Assembly (NCBI GenBank): GCA_966211675.1
Contig: CBIHPK010000010.1
Span: 19,300-83,299, forward strand
DNA length: 64,000 bases
Direction: 5' to 3'
Source: SCUS01 sp966211675
GTDB taxonomy: Bacteria > Myxococcota_A > Polyangia > Polyangiales > Ga0077539
A program made the position numbers and the translations under genes. Shown here in pieces: positions 24,945 to 34,500 of the stretch (within the stretch, counting starts at the first letter, position 1; every line of letters starts with the position of its first letter). The notes under the pieces are model-generated. The model made no database searches, was not told the DNA's origin, and saw only the letters and a list, made by a program, of their open reading frames with translations.

Positions 24945-26536
24945 TCAGAGGAACGATGCGCTCCACTCCCTCCACCACCGCGGTCCTGGCGATCCTGCTG
25001 AGCCTGACGGCCAACGCGTGCTCGTCCACCCCCGAGCCGACGACCCCGCGCCCGACGCAGTCGAGCTCCGGGGGCGACACGACCGCGACCACGCCGGACG
25101 CGGGCCTGTCCGAGTCCACGACGGCGCAGACCACCCCGCCCCCGCCGACCCCGGAGCCCGCCGCGGCCGTGACGCCGACTCCGGCGACGGACACGCCAGC
25201 GCCGGGATCCGCCACGGCGAGCTCTCGCGTGACCCTCTCCGGGTCCGCGCGAAGCTCCTTCGATCAGGGCCTGCAGGCCGCCCGCGCCGGACAGCTCGAG
25301 CAGGCGATGCAGGCCTTCCAGTCGACCATGAGCGCGGAGCCCCGGGCCGCGCAGGCCGCCTACAACGCCGCGGTCGTCGCCGAGCGGCAGGGCAACGACG
25401 GCGCGGCGGACGGGCTCTACACGCGAGCGCTGGCCATGCAGGCCGACTACGACCCCGCGGTCGTGGGCAGGGCCCGGATGCTCGTCCGTCAGCGGCGCAT
25501 CCCCGAGGCTGTCTCCTTCGCGGCGGCGGTGGCCCGGGCCAACCCCCGCAACGCCCTCATCCGCGCCGAGTACGCGCGGCTGCTGGTGCTGAACAACCGC
25601 GCCAACGACGCCATCGAGGAGGCGCGGCAGGTGCTGCGCTTCGACGAGCGCAGCGTCGCGGCGAGGCTCGCGGTGGCCGAGGCGTACCGCGCTCAGGGGC
25701 ACGGCGACCTCGCGCTCTACATCGTCAACGACCTCATCAACGGCGCGGACCCCAACCACCAGAACAACGGCGCGGGCGCCAGCAACCCGGAGGTCCAGCA
25801 CCTGCGCGGGCTGCTCCAGATCGAGATCGAGCGCAACGTGCCGGCGGCGATCCAGTCCTTCGAGCGGGCGGTGCAGCTCTCGCCCGAATACGTCGAGGCG
25901 CGCAACAACCTCGGCGTGCAGTTTCTCAACGCGGGCAATTACGAGCAGGCGGTGGCGAACCTCAGCGCGGCGGTCGCGCTGGCGCCGAGCTGGGCCAAGG
26001 CGCACCTCAACCTCGGCGACGCCCTCCGGGCCACGCGGCAGTACGACCGTGCGATGCAGGAGTTCCAGCGAGTGCAGCAGCTCGATGGGTCGCTTCTGGA
26101 GGTCCACTACAACACCGGGCGGCTCTACGCCGATCAGGCCCGTGACGTGACCGGCACCGCGGTGGACGCGCTACAGCGCAAGGTCACGCTGCTCCAGCAG
26201 GCGCAGGCGGCCTTCACCCGCTTCCGCGACGCGCTCGGCGCCCAGTACGCGTCGCACCCCCGGCACGAAGACGTCGAGGGTCAGCTCTCGCGCCTGCCGC
26301 AGGCCCTGGAGCGCGCGAACCGTGCGTTGCAGCGCGCCCAGGCCGCCGCCCGTCGCACCGGCGCCACCCCTGCCGCGACGCCCACGCCGGCCGCGACGCC
26401 CACGCCGGCCGCGACGCCGGCCCCTGCGCCGACCCCTGTGCCGGCTGCCCCCGAGACCCCAGCTCCAGCCCCGACTCCGGCGCCCGCCGCTCCCGCGGAC
26501 AGTACGCCCGGTCAGGCTGGGGGGACGGCACCGTGA
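24941..26536 (+). CDS. TPR outer-membrane lipoprotein (GltE/AglT-like)
   Basis: A 531-residue lipoprotein: signal with lipobox LTANACSS, a Thr/Pro/Ser-rich linker to about residue 90, then canonical TPR units (SSFDQGLQAARAGQLEQAMQ, AAYNAAVVAERQGNDGAADG, EARNNLGVQFLNAGNYEQAV, AHLNLGDALRATRQYDRAMQ). The tail is a Pro/Ala/Thr low-complexity stretch containing an 18-bp DNA repeat. In Myxococcus, AglT/GltE is a TPR lipoprotein that follows AgmU/GltD and is needed for assembly of the gliding complex; the same order is seen here. Translation is coupled on both sides (ATGA before, GTGA after). Confidence 0.85.
   Translation: MIRGTMRSTPSTTAVLAILLSLTANACSSTPEPTTPRPTQSSSGGDTTATTPDAGLSESTTAQTTPPPPTPEPAAAVTPTPATDTPAPGSATASSRVTLSGSARSSFDQGLQAARAGQLEQAMQAFQSTMSAEPRAAQAAYNAAVVAERQGNDGAADGLYTRALAMQADYDPAVVGRARMLVRQRRIPEAVSFAAAVARANPRNALIRAEYARLLVLNNRANDAIEEARQVLRFDERSVAARLAVAEAYRAQGHGDLALYIVNDLINGADPNHQNNGAGASNPEVQHLRGLLQIEIERNVPAAIQSFERAVQLSPEYVEARNNLGVQFLNAGNYEQAVANLSAAVALAPSWAKAHLNLGDALRATRQYDRAMQEFQRVQQLDGSLLEVHYNTGRLYADQARDVTGTAVDALQRKVTLLQQAQAAFTRFRDALGAQYASHPRHEDVEGQLSRLPQALERANRALQRAQAAARRTGATPAATPTPAATPTPAATPAPAPTPVPAAPETPAPAPTPAPAAPADSTPGQAGGTAP
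26372..26418 (+). repeat. 18-bp tandem repeat in the TPR lipoprotein tail
   Basis: Two perfect copies of gccgcgacgcccacgccg (26372-26389, 26390-26407) and a partial third copy encode Ala-Ala-Thr-Pro-Thr-Pro repeats. In-frame slippage would only change the tail length. Confidence 0.85.
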
Positions 26537-26898
26537 TAGCTTTCGTGAGGTTCCCAATGCGTAGATCAGCTCGAACGGTCTTGGCGGTGGTCGCGGTCCT
26601 CGGGGTCGTGGCGCTGTGGAGCGGCGAGGCCGCGGCGCAGGTCCCGCCGACGGGAGAGCCGGGGGCGGACGCGGGCGCTGCGACCCCGCCGGCCAACGAG
26701 GACATGGCCGCGACCGTGCGCACGGAGAACGGCCGCCGGGTCTACGTGGCGAGCACGACCATCGAGGTTCGGGGGGAGATCCAGCGCCCCTACGCGTTCT
26801 CCGTGTCGGGGCGTTCGAGCCTTGGGTATTCGTACTTCGAGGCGCCCATCCACTTCATTCGCGAGATCGTGGACGCGGTGCGGCGGGCGCCCTTCTGA
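26533..26898 (+). CDS. Small exported protein (GltF-like position)
   Basis: A 121-residue protein from the GTG of a GTGA overlap (26533-26536); ATG 26557 is an alternative that still keeps the signal peptide (RTVLAVVAVLGVVALWSGEAAAQ). After a Gly/Pro linker comes a compact domain of about 60 residues (VRTENGRRVYVASTTIEVRG, AFSVSGRSSLGYSYFEAPIH) with no Cys and no recognised family. The position between a GltE-like TPR lipoprotein and a GltG-like membrane protein corresponds to gltF in Myxococcus, also a small gene. The function is unknown. A 76-bp leader separates it from the next gene. Confidence 0.78.
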   Translation: MIAFVRFPMRRSARTVLAVVAVLGVVALWSGEAAAQVPPTGEPGADAGAATPPANEDMAATVRTENGRRVYVASTTIEVRGEIQRPYAFSVSGRSSLGYSYFEAPIHFIREIVDAVRRAPF

Positions 26899-26980
26899 CC
26901 GGCGTCGCTGCGCGGGGGAAACCTTCCGCAGCGGTCGCTGTCAGAGTCGGTGATAGATTTCCAGTACGGAGGCGATGACG

Positions 26981-28471
26981 ATGGCCCAGCAGACACAACC
27001 GCCGCGCGGAGGAAAGCCCGGCGCGATGACCCAGGCGATGGCCGCACAGAAGGTGGCCACGGGCCCCAAGGTGCTGCGCATCGGCGTGATGCAGGGCACG
27101 CGGATGTCCGAAGAGCGGATCATCCGGGACCGCGGCTCGGTCAGCGTGGGTACGACCGAGCGCAACACCTTCACCGTGGCGTCCTCGGAGCTCCCTTCGA
27201 GCTTCGAGCTGTTCTCCATGGTCGGTGGCCAGTACCTGCTCAACTTCACCGAGAAGATGGAGGGGCAGCTCGCCCTCCCGGAGGGCATCAAGAAGCTCGC
27301 CGACCTGCGCAGCAGCCCCGGAGTGAAGCGCGGCCCCAACGGGTGGCAGGTGCCCCTCTCCGAGACCTCGCGCGGCAAGATCCAGCTGGGCGGGGTGATG
27401 TTCCTGTTCCAGTTCGTGGTCCCTCCGCCTCCGCAGCCGAAGCCTCAGCTCCCGGCGGCCATCCGGGCGGGCTGGGTCAAGAACATCGACTGGACCTACA
27501 ACGCCTGCTTCTCGGCCTTCCTGGTGCTCGCCATCGCGAGCATCGCGTACGTCGAGTACGTCTACGACCCCATCGTCGACGACGAGCTCTCCCTCGATGA
27601 CTCGCGCCTCGTGCGCCTCCTCGCGACCCCGCCCCCGGTCGATGAGCCCGAGCCCGCGGCGGAGACCCCGTCGGCGGACACCGCGGCCAACGCCAACACC
27701 CCCGCCGCCGCCGCGCCGGCCGAGCGTCGTCCCGCGCCCAATCCGGCCGAGCGCGAGGCCACCCGCCAGGCCGCGGCCGAGCGTCGCAGCGAGGCGGCCG
27801 CTGCGGCGGCCAACCGCGCGGTCGATGCGGCCCTCTCGGCGCTCAACAACAGCGCGGAGTTCGCGGCGCTCACCGGCGCCAACGACACCGGCCGCGGGAG
27901 CGCGCGCGACGCCCTCAACCAGGGCGGCCTCATGGCCGGCACCGAGCGCGACCTCGCCAACGTCGGCGGCATCTCCGCGGCCAGCGGTCAGGTCGGCGTC
28001 CGTCGCGGCGGCATCGCCTCGGCGGGCGGCGGCGGGCTCGGCGGTCGCGGGCTCGGCCAGGGCGGCGCCGTGGCCTCGAGCGGCAACGACATCGGCAGCG
28101 GACAGGAGATCGTGCGAGAGCGCGTGATCCGCGGCAACGCGGACATCGGCAGCGGCGACTCGACGGGCGGCGAGGGGCAGGTCGACGCCAACGCGGTCGC
28201 CCGCATCATCCGCGGCCAGCTCGGCGGCATCCGGGCCTGCTACGAGCGCGAGCTGCGCAACAACCCCACCCTCTCGGGCCGCCTCGAGATGAACTTCACC
28301 ATCGGCGCGAGCGGACGAATCACGCACATCTCCGGCGGCGGTCCGCTGGCCTCGGCCGCGCCCGCGGTCGGGTCCTGCGTGAGCGGGCGCCTTCGCGGCC
28401 TGGTGTTCCCGGTGCCCGAGGGCGGGAGCGTGGACTTCAGCTTCCCGTTCACGTTCTCGCCGGGTAGCTGA
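26981..28471 (+). CDS. AgmX/PglI-family inner-membrane protein (GltG-like)
   Basis: About 496 residues from ATG 26981 (8 nt after GGAGG; the ATG at 26975 is too close). The cytosolic N-terminal 130 residues form an FHA-like beta domain (KVLRIGVMQG, GSVSVGTTERNTFTV). A single transmembrane helix follows (ACFSAFLVLAIASIAYVEYVY), then an Ala/Glu-rich periplasmic linker and Gly-rich stretch. The AgmX/PglI C-terminal domain has the hallmark IRACYERELRNNPTLSGRLE, a second Cys (VGSCVSGRLRGL) and FPVPEGGSVDFSFPF. This plan matches GltG of the gliding complex, a TonB-like protein that spans the periplasm. It is the last gene before a strong terminator; the proton-motor genes aglQRS are not in the window. 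Confidence 0.87.
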   Translation: MAQQTQPPRGGKPGAMTQAMAAQKVATGPKVLRIGVMQGTRMSEERIIRDRGSVSVGTTERNTFTVASSELPSSFELFSMVGGQYLLNFTEKMEGQLALPEGIKKLADLRSSPGVKRGPNGWQVPLSETSRGKIQLGGVMFLFQFVVPPPPQPKPQLPAAIRAGWVKNIDWTYNACFSAFLVLAIASIAYVEYVYDPIVDDELSLDDSRLVRLLATPPPVDEPEPAAETPSADTAANANTPAAAAPAERRPAPNPAEREATRQAAAERRSEAAAAAANRAVDAALSALNNSAEFAALTGANDTGRGSARDALNQGGLMAGTERDLANVGGISAASGQVGVRRGGIASAGGGGLGGRGLGQGGAVASSGNDIGSGQEIVRERVIRGNADIGSGDSTGGEGQVDANAVARIIRGQLGGIRACYERELRNNPTLSGRLEMNFTIGASGRITHISGGGPLASAAPAVGSCVSGRLRGLVFPVPEGGSVDFSFPFTFSPGS

Positions 28472-28492
28472 TCGCCCCACGCGCTTCGGAGT

Positions 28493-28545
28493 GACGCCCC
28501 GAGAGGAGAGGTGCAGAGCCTCCCCTCCCGGGGCGTCGCCGTTTT
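28493..28545 (+). terminator. Intrinsic terminator of the Glt-like operon
   Basis: A long stem with outer arms gacgccccg/cggggcgtc (28493-28501, 28529-28537) and a purine-rich inner extension is followed by gccgtttt. It lies 21 bp after the stop of the AgmX/PglI-like gene. Confidence 0.85.
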
Positions 28546-28572
28546 AGCTGGCTGGGTATGCGGGGAGGGCGG

Positions 28573-29784
28573 TCAGCGGGGGGCGCAGCCGCGGCCGGGC
28601 TGGCCTGCGTTGCTCGGGCGGGAGTACGTGATCGGCGCGCAGGACGGCGCCGCGGCGGGGCAGTCGGTGTCGACGGTGCAGGGCGCGGTGCAGTAACCCG
28701 CGGTGGCGGAGGTGCCCACGCAGAGGACGTTGCGGCACGTGCTGGCGCCGCTCGGGTTGCACGCCTCACCGACGCGGGCCGTGGCCGAGGCGGGCGGCGG
28801 CGCGCAGACGAAGTCCATGCGGTCGGCGAAGTAGTTCAGACGGGGGACGCAGGCGGAGTCGGCGGGGCAGTCGGCGTCGCGGGTGCACGACGGCGCGCAC
28901 ACGCCGAGCGTCGTGAGCGGCCCCATGGACACCGGCGAGTAGAAGACGTTGACGCAGCGCTGGAGCTCGCCGCGAGTGCGGCAGAGGGCGTCGCCCGCCT
29001 CGCCGATGGGACACGCGACGGTGCAGCGGCTGTTGGAGCAGACGCCGCTCTGGCAGTCGCCGCCGTTGCCGCAGACCGCCCCGAAGGCCGCGGCGCCGGG
29101 GGGCGTCTCGCAGTGGAAGCAGCGGCGCGCGAGGATGGCGCCCGCGTCGTTGACCCCCGCGTCGGGACCGCCGCCGCACACGAAGGGACCGCCGCAGCCC
29201 TGGCCCGCCGCGCACTCGTCGGCGCGGTTGCACTCGCCCATGTCCCGCACCGACGGGGCGTGGCAGGTGCCGGACTCGCAATACCCGCCCCCGTAACAGC
29301 CGCGCCCGACGCAGCAGGTCTGCCCGGGCATCCCGCAGTTCATCGGGGGAGTGAACGCGTCGACGGCGCCGGTGTCGGTGAGCGGCACTCCCGCGTCGGT
29401 GGGCCCGAGGTCGGTGCCCGCCGGGACATCCGTCGCAGGCCCCGTGTCCGTGCCCGGCGCGACGTCGACGGGCGCGCCGTTGTCCGTCGGGGGAGCGTCC
29501 GCAGTGGGACCGAGGTCGGACACCGCGCCGGCGTCGGTGCCGGTGCCGGCGTCGCCGCTCACGCAGCGAGCGGTCGCCCCGGAGCCCACGCAGGTCTCGC
29601 TCGAGCCGCAGGCGGGGTTGCAGGCGCTGACGCAGGTTCCGGATGGGGAGCAGACCGTCCCCGCGCGGCACTCGGGGAAGCACATCGTTCCGATGACGGC
29701 GGGGTTGTCGTCGCTGCAGCCCGCGACCATCCAGGCGGCCACCATCCACGCGTACGCCCAACGAGATCGCTGCCATCGCTTCAT
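28573..29784 (-). CDS. Cysteine-rich secreted lipoprotein
   Basis: A 403-residue lipoprotein from ATG 29784 (MKRWQRSRWAYAW start, lipobox MVAGC). A first Cys-rich block (CFPECRAGTVCSPSGTCVSA and NPACGSSETCVG) resembles the small disulfide repeats seen in many myxobacterial surface proteins. A linker of about 80 residues made of Thr, Asp, Pro, Ala and Gly follows, and then a larger Cys-rich region with pairs such as CNRADECAAGQGC, DCQSGVCSNSRC and CTRDADCPADSAC. No catalytic domain was recognised. It stands alone, divergent from the CDF gene (79 bp between starts) and convergent with the Glt-like operon. Confidence 0.87.
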   Translation of the reverse strand: MKRWQRSRWAYAWMVAAWMVAGCSDDNPAVIGTMCFPECRAGTVCSPSGTCVSACNPACGSSETCVGSGATARCVSGDAGTGTDAGAVSDLGPTADAPPTDNGAPVDVAPGTDTGPATDVPAGTDLGPTDAGVPLTDTGAVDAFTPPMNCGMPGQTCCVGRGCYGGGYCESGTCHAPSVRDMGECNRADECAAGQGCGGPFVCGGGPDAGVNDAGAILARRCFHCETPPGAAAFGAVCGNGGDCQSGVCSNSRCTVACPIGEAGDALCRTRGELQRCVNVFYSPVSMGPLTTLGVCAPSCTRDADCPADSACVPRLNYFADRMDFVCAPPPASATARVGEACNPSGASTCRNVLCVGTSATAGYCTAPCTVDTDCPAAAPSCAPITYSRPSNAGQPGRGCAPR

Positions 29785-29863
29785 GGCTCCATGGGCTATC
29801 ACGGAGCGGGCGGCGCGGTCATCGGCGCGGTCACCCGCGCGCTCTGCTAAGGTCGCCGCCGTC

Positions 29864-30772
29864 ATGGCTCACGGCGGCAGCACCAAGGTCATCCTCACCT
29901 CCCTGGCGGCCAACATCGGCATCGCCCTCGCCAAGACCGCCGCGGCGCTGGTCACCGGGTCGGGCTCGATGCTCGCCGAGGCGCTGCACTCCTTCTCCGA
30001 TTGCGCCAACCAGGTCCTGCTGCTCATCGGCAACCGCCAGGCGCAGCGTCCGCCGTCCGAAGCGCACCCGCTGGGTCACGGGCGGGCCTCGTACCTCTGG
30101 AGCTTCCTCGTCGCGCTGATGCTCTTCTTCGGCGGCGGCATCGTCGCGATCTACGAGGGCGTCCACAAGGTGCTGCACCCGGAGCCGGTCGAGCGGGTGG
30201 GCTGGGCCTTCCTGGTGCTCGGGCTCTCGCTCGTGCTGGAGGGCGCCTCGCTCGCGCAGTGCCTCGCGGAGGTGAAGAAGCTGGGCGGCGAAGGGGGCCT
30301 GGCCTCGCGACTGCGAGACACCAAGAACGCCGACCTCATCGTGGTCACCGGCGAGAACTTCGCGGCCGTGGTCGGTCTCAGCCTGGCGGTGGTCTTCCTC
30401 CTCGTGGCCTGGCTCACGCACAACGGCGTCTGGGACGGGCTGGGGAGCGTCGCCGTCGGGCTCTGCCTCATCGGGGTGGCGCTCTTCCTCGCCAGGGAGA
30501 CCCAGTCGCTGCTGCTGGGCGAGAGCGGCGACCCCTCCATCGAGGGCCACGTGAAGGCCGCCCTCGCGGAAGACCCGCGGCTGGTCTCGATGCTCCGCCT
30601 CGTCACCGTTCAGCAGGGTCCTGGCGAGGTGTGGCTCGCCATGAAGGTGAAGCCGCGAGAGGGGCTGTCCGGGGCCGAGCTGATCCAGACCATCAATGAG
30701 CTCGAGTCCCGCGTGCGCAGCCGCTGCCCGGAGGTTAAATGGCAGTTCGTGGAGCCTGACGACGAGGCATGA
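29864..30772 (+). CDS. Cation diffusion facilitator (CDF) metal transporter
   Basis: A 302-residue inner-membrane metal/proton antiporter. Hydrophobic segments give about six helices. Helix 2 carries the metal-site signature LAEALHSFSDCANQVLLLIG, then HPLGHGRASYLWS (histidines of the cytosolic loop), a helix with GGGIVAIYEGVHK, and TGENFAAVVG in helix 5. The C-terminal cytosolic domain ends at about 300, the usual length. The metal (Zn, Fe, Mn or Co) cannot be read. It was started at ATG 29864, since the longer frame runs antisense through the lipoprotein gene. The downstream FGE-like gene overlaps it by ATGA, so the two are co-translated. Confidence 0.92.
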   Translation: MAHGGSTKVILTSLAANIGIALAKTAAALVTGSGSMLAEALHSFSDCANQVLLLIGNRQAQRPPSEAHPLGHGRASYLWSFLVALMLFFGGGIVAIYEGVHKVLHPEPVERVGWAFLVLGLSLVLEGASLAQCLAEVKKLGGEGGLASRLRDTKNADLIVVTGENFAAVVGLSLAVVFLLVAWLTHNGVWDGLGSVAVGLCLIGVALFLARETQSLLLGESGDPSIEGHVKAALAEDPRLVSMLRLVTVQQGPGEVWLAMKVKPREGLSGAELIQTINELESRVRSRCPEVKWQFVEPDDEA

Positions 30773-31524
30773 CGATGGGCGGTCGCGGTCGGCTGCGAGA
30801 GGCGTTCGTCTACGGGCTGATGGCGGTGCTCGCGGTCGGCTCCATGGGCTTCGTCGGCCGCCGCCGCAGGGGGTGCCCGGCGGGCATGATCGCCGTGGCG
30901 GGGGAGTTCTGCATCGACCGCTACGAGGGCTCGCTGGTGGAGGTGGTCGGCCGCGGGCGCACCCGCGCGTGGAGCCCCTTCACGGCGCTTCCGGTGGGCG
31001 CCCGGGTGCGGGCGGTGGCGAGGGCGGGGGTCTTCCCCCAGGGGTACATCTCGCAGGTGCAGGCGCGCGCGGCGTGCCGGGCCGCGGGGCGGCGGCTCTG
31101 CGCCGAGCCGGAGTGGGTGCGGGCCTGCAAGGGGCCGACGCCGAGCCCGTGGCCTTACGGGTCCACGTATGTTCCGCAGCGGTGCAACGACAACCGGGAG
31201 GGGCCCGTTCGGCGCATCTTCGGCCTCGGGGACGTCTTCCACGAGCCGCAGATGAACGACCCGCGGCTCAACCAGCTGCCCGGCACGCTCGCACGCAGCG
31301 GCTCGCACTCCCGCTGCCGCAACCGCTTCGGGGTCTTCGACATGGTGGGCAACCTGCACGAGTGGGTCGAGGCGACCACCCGAGGGGGCCGAGGGGTTTT
31401 TCGCGGCGGGTACTACGTCGACGTGCACATCAACGGCTCGGGCTGCGACTACGCCACGAGGGCGCACAACCCGAGCTACCACGACTACTCGATCGGCTTC
31501 CGCTGCTGCGCCGACCTGCGCTGA
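30769..31524 (+). CDS. Formylglycine-generating-enzyme-like (SUMF1/FGE) protein, membrane-anchored
   Basis: A 251-residue protein: an N-terminal hydrophobic anchor (AFVYGLMAVLAVGSMGFVG), then a C-type-lectin-like FGE-sulfatase domain. Landmarks are CPAGMIAVAGEFCIDRYEGS at the front, RRLCAEPEWVRACKG, the core FDMVGNLHEWVEAT, FRGGYY and the final IGFRCCADL. In true FGEs a pair of Cys binds copper and oxidises a substrate Cys to formylglycine. Several Cys are present here (CDYATRAH, RCRNRFG, FRCC), but the active pair cannot be assigned with certainty, so it may instead be a binding or structural member. The ATGA overlap with the CDF gene implies a shared role. Confidence 0.85.
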   Translation: MTMGGRGRLREAFVYGLMAVLAVGSMGFVGRRRRGCPAGMIAVAGEFCIDRYEGSLVEVVGRGRTRAWSPFTALPVGARVRAVARAGVFPQGYISQVQARAACRAAGRRLCAEPEWVRACKGPTPSPWPYGSTYVPQRCNDNREGPVRRIFGLGDVFHEPQMNDPRLNQLPGTLARSGSHSRCRNRFGVFDMVGNLHEWVEATTRGGRGVFRGGYYVDVHINGSGCDYATRAHNPSYHDYSIGFRCCADLR

Positions 31525-31534
31525 GCGCAGCGGC

Positions 31535-34500
31535 TCAGAGGTGCGGGAACACCGGCTCCAGCAGGAAGTCGTCGACCATGATGTGCCCCCAGCCCCCAGT
31601 GGCGCTGTCGTAGATCTCCAGGTGCGCCCGGCGCTCTCGCCACTCGCGCACGTCCCAGAAGGCGCGGTGCATCCCCTCCGTGTCGGACCCGGCGGTGCGG
31701 CGCACGGCCTGGCCGTCCACCATCAGCCGGACGCCGACCTCCTCGACGTTCGATCCGCCGCCGATGAGGAAGGAGATCGCGTCCGTGGAGACGGTGAACT
31801 CGCGGGAGCGCAGCGTCCCCACCGCCGCGTCGCCGGCGCGGTTGAAGGAGGTCGCGTAGCGCTGGCCCCGCCAGCCGTTGACGAAGGTCTGGCCCGTCGG
31901 GAGGTCGTGCACCGGACCGAGGTTGAAGGCCGTCCCGGTGGCGGTCCATCCGGTGTAGCGCGGCGCCTCGAAGGAGCCCTCCACGGTGTCGAAGGGGGCG
32001 CTCCCTCGCAGCCACGGGGCCGCCGCTCCGACGCGGGCGCAGTCGCCCTCTCCAGCCCGCGCGGGGCGGCCCGCGAGCGTGGCGAAGGCCTGCGCGAAGG
32101 CCGGGTCCCATGCGTCTCGGCATGGCACCGTCGCGGCGAGCCGGCGCGCCTCGTCGACCTCGCCCCGCGCCAGGTAGCCGCGCGCGGTGACCAGCCGGGC
32201 CCACGCGCTGCGTGGCTCGATGCCGGTGCGGTCGACCAGCGCCGAGGCGTCGATCGGGTGGCCGATGGAGCCGAGCATCACCAGCGCCTCGTTGAACTCC
32301 GCGCGGTCTTCGCCCGACTCGGCGAGGTGCTCGAGCGCCCACGCGGCGTTGCGGTAGGCCGCGGTCTCCCGCCCTCCGTCGTACGAGTGACGTCGCTGGG
32401 CGCGCAGCGTCTCGGCCCTGCGGCGCATCCAGCTCCGTCGCGGGTCGAGCAGCACCGCGTCGCGCGCGAGCGTGAAGGCCTCCTCGATCTGGCCCGAGCG
32501 CTCGGCGGCTCGGGATCGCTCGGCCATGCGCTCGGCGGCTCGCTGCACCAGCGTCATGGTCTCCGGGTCGCGGCGGCCGAAGCGCAGCGCCTGCGAGGCG
32601 AGCTCGCGGGCCATGGTGAACTGCGACTGCGAGGCCAGCGTGAGGGCGCGCTCGGCGAGGGCGCGGGCGTAGCGGGCCACCAGAAGGCGGGCGTCGGTCT
32701 CGGTCTCGTCGAGCGCCCGCAGCCGCAGCGACAGCACCAGTCGGCGAGCGTCGTGGAGGCGGCCGTGGGACAGCAGGTCGTCCATGGTCGCTCGCAGCTG
32801 GTCGAGCTCGCGGCGGGCCTCCGCGCGGGCGACGGTCACCGTGCCCAGAGTCGCCTCGGCCTGGTCGTTGCGCCAGCGGATCTCGTAGCGCCCCGCGGGG
32901 AGGCTGAGCCTCGCGCGCGCCCACGGCCGCTCGCCCGCCCAGAGCGCTGAGGTCGGCACGATGTCGCCCATCGGGTGCAGCGGGACGGACACCCGAGCGC
33001 CGCCCTGCAGGGGCTCTGCGACGATGCTCCCGGGGGTCACCTCGTTGGGGTGCGCGAAGGTCACCTCGACGCGCAGCGCGGCGCCCGGGTCGAGCCCTCG
33101 CGCAGAGAGGGTGTAGCCCTCGATGTGCCCCGCGGGACCGGAGGAGAAGAGCGGTCCCTGGTGGGCCTCCTCGGTCCACGGGGCGGCGAGGACGTCGCGG
33201 CGGACGTAGTTGCTGGCGTCGTCGTGCTCGGTGCCGATGAAGCCCGGGAGGCGGAGGTAGGCCTCGTCCAGCTCCTCGAGGCGCTCGAGGTTGACCGCGG
33301 CGTACCAGGCGCCGTGAAGGTGCACGAAGGTCGGGCGGCGCTCGTCGAAGATGGCCTCGCGCATCCCGGGCTCGTCCTGCGGGTGCGTCCGGGCGATGGC
33401 CACGTCGCCGAGGCCGAAGAGGTCGATCACCTCCAGGCCCGAGTCGTAGCTCATGCCGCCGACGTCGGGGTCGAGCACCGAGGCGTGCGGCAGGTCGAGC
33501 GTGCGCGCGGCGGCGGCGTAGTAGCGCGCCCGGCCGCGGACCACGGAGAACTCCAGCGTGTCGTGGTGGCGCGTGTTGCTGAAGCGCGCGGGGTAGTGGT
33601 GCGTGGTCTCCTTCAGGACCAGCCAGGCGGCGATGGGCGTGAGCGCGATGGCCAGCGGGGCGCGCAGGCTGCGGGGGACCGCGACGACCAGGATGCGGGC
33701 GAGGGCGCGCACGGACTCCGCGAAGCCGAGCGCGAGCAGTGGCAGGACGTACGTGAGGAAGCGCCACTCCTCCATCCAGTCGCCGTGCGAGTAGACCGGG
33801 AAGAAGAGCCCCACGGCGATGCAGAGCAGCAGGGCCACGCGGGCGACCGGGGCGCGAAGGGCGAGCAGCAGCGCGGGCACCACGGCGAGGGCGCGGGTGA
33901 GGTCGTAGCTGCGTACGAACTGCCGGACGTAGACCCAGCCCGCGGAGTCGAACTTCGTGAGGTCCTTACCGAAGTCGAAGGTGCGCTTCTTCGTGTAGAA
34001 GCTGTTGGGGAAGGGCCACGCGAAGTAGGCGAGGCGGAAGAGCTCGAGCGAGCCGACCATCAGGCCGAGGGTGAAGGCCCAGGTGAGGTCCTGCCGGCGG
34101 GGCTTGCCGGTGACGATGCGGAAGCCGCGCGCCATGGCGACGGCGAAGGCGTAGAGGGCGCCGTCGGGGCGCGTCGCGAAGAGCAGACCGAGGGTGACCG
34201 ACGACCAGGGGAAGCGACCGGGGTCGTTCTCCTCCCAGGCGAGCGCCGTCAGCGAGGCCGCCGCCAGGAACTGGAACAGCCCGTTCTCGAGCCCGGAGGT
34301 GGTCCAGAGGGCGGAGTGGGCGAAGGTCGCGGCGATGAGCGGCGCGACGAGGTCGTAGTAGCGGGGGCGGCGCTGGTAGGCGATCGCGGGGAAGGCCGCG
34401 ATGGCGCAGAGGGCGAAGGCCGCGAAGGCCAGGCCGAGCACCTTGGAGAGGGTCTCGTGCGAGACGCCGAGGCCGTCGGCGGGCGAGAGCAGGAGGATCC

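Noticed and set aside
26372..26418. Short tandem repeats as a CRISPR-like array
   Set aside because: The 18-bp units are contiguous without spacers and encode a Pro/Ala/Thr tail.
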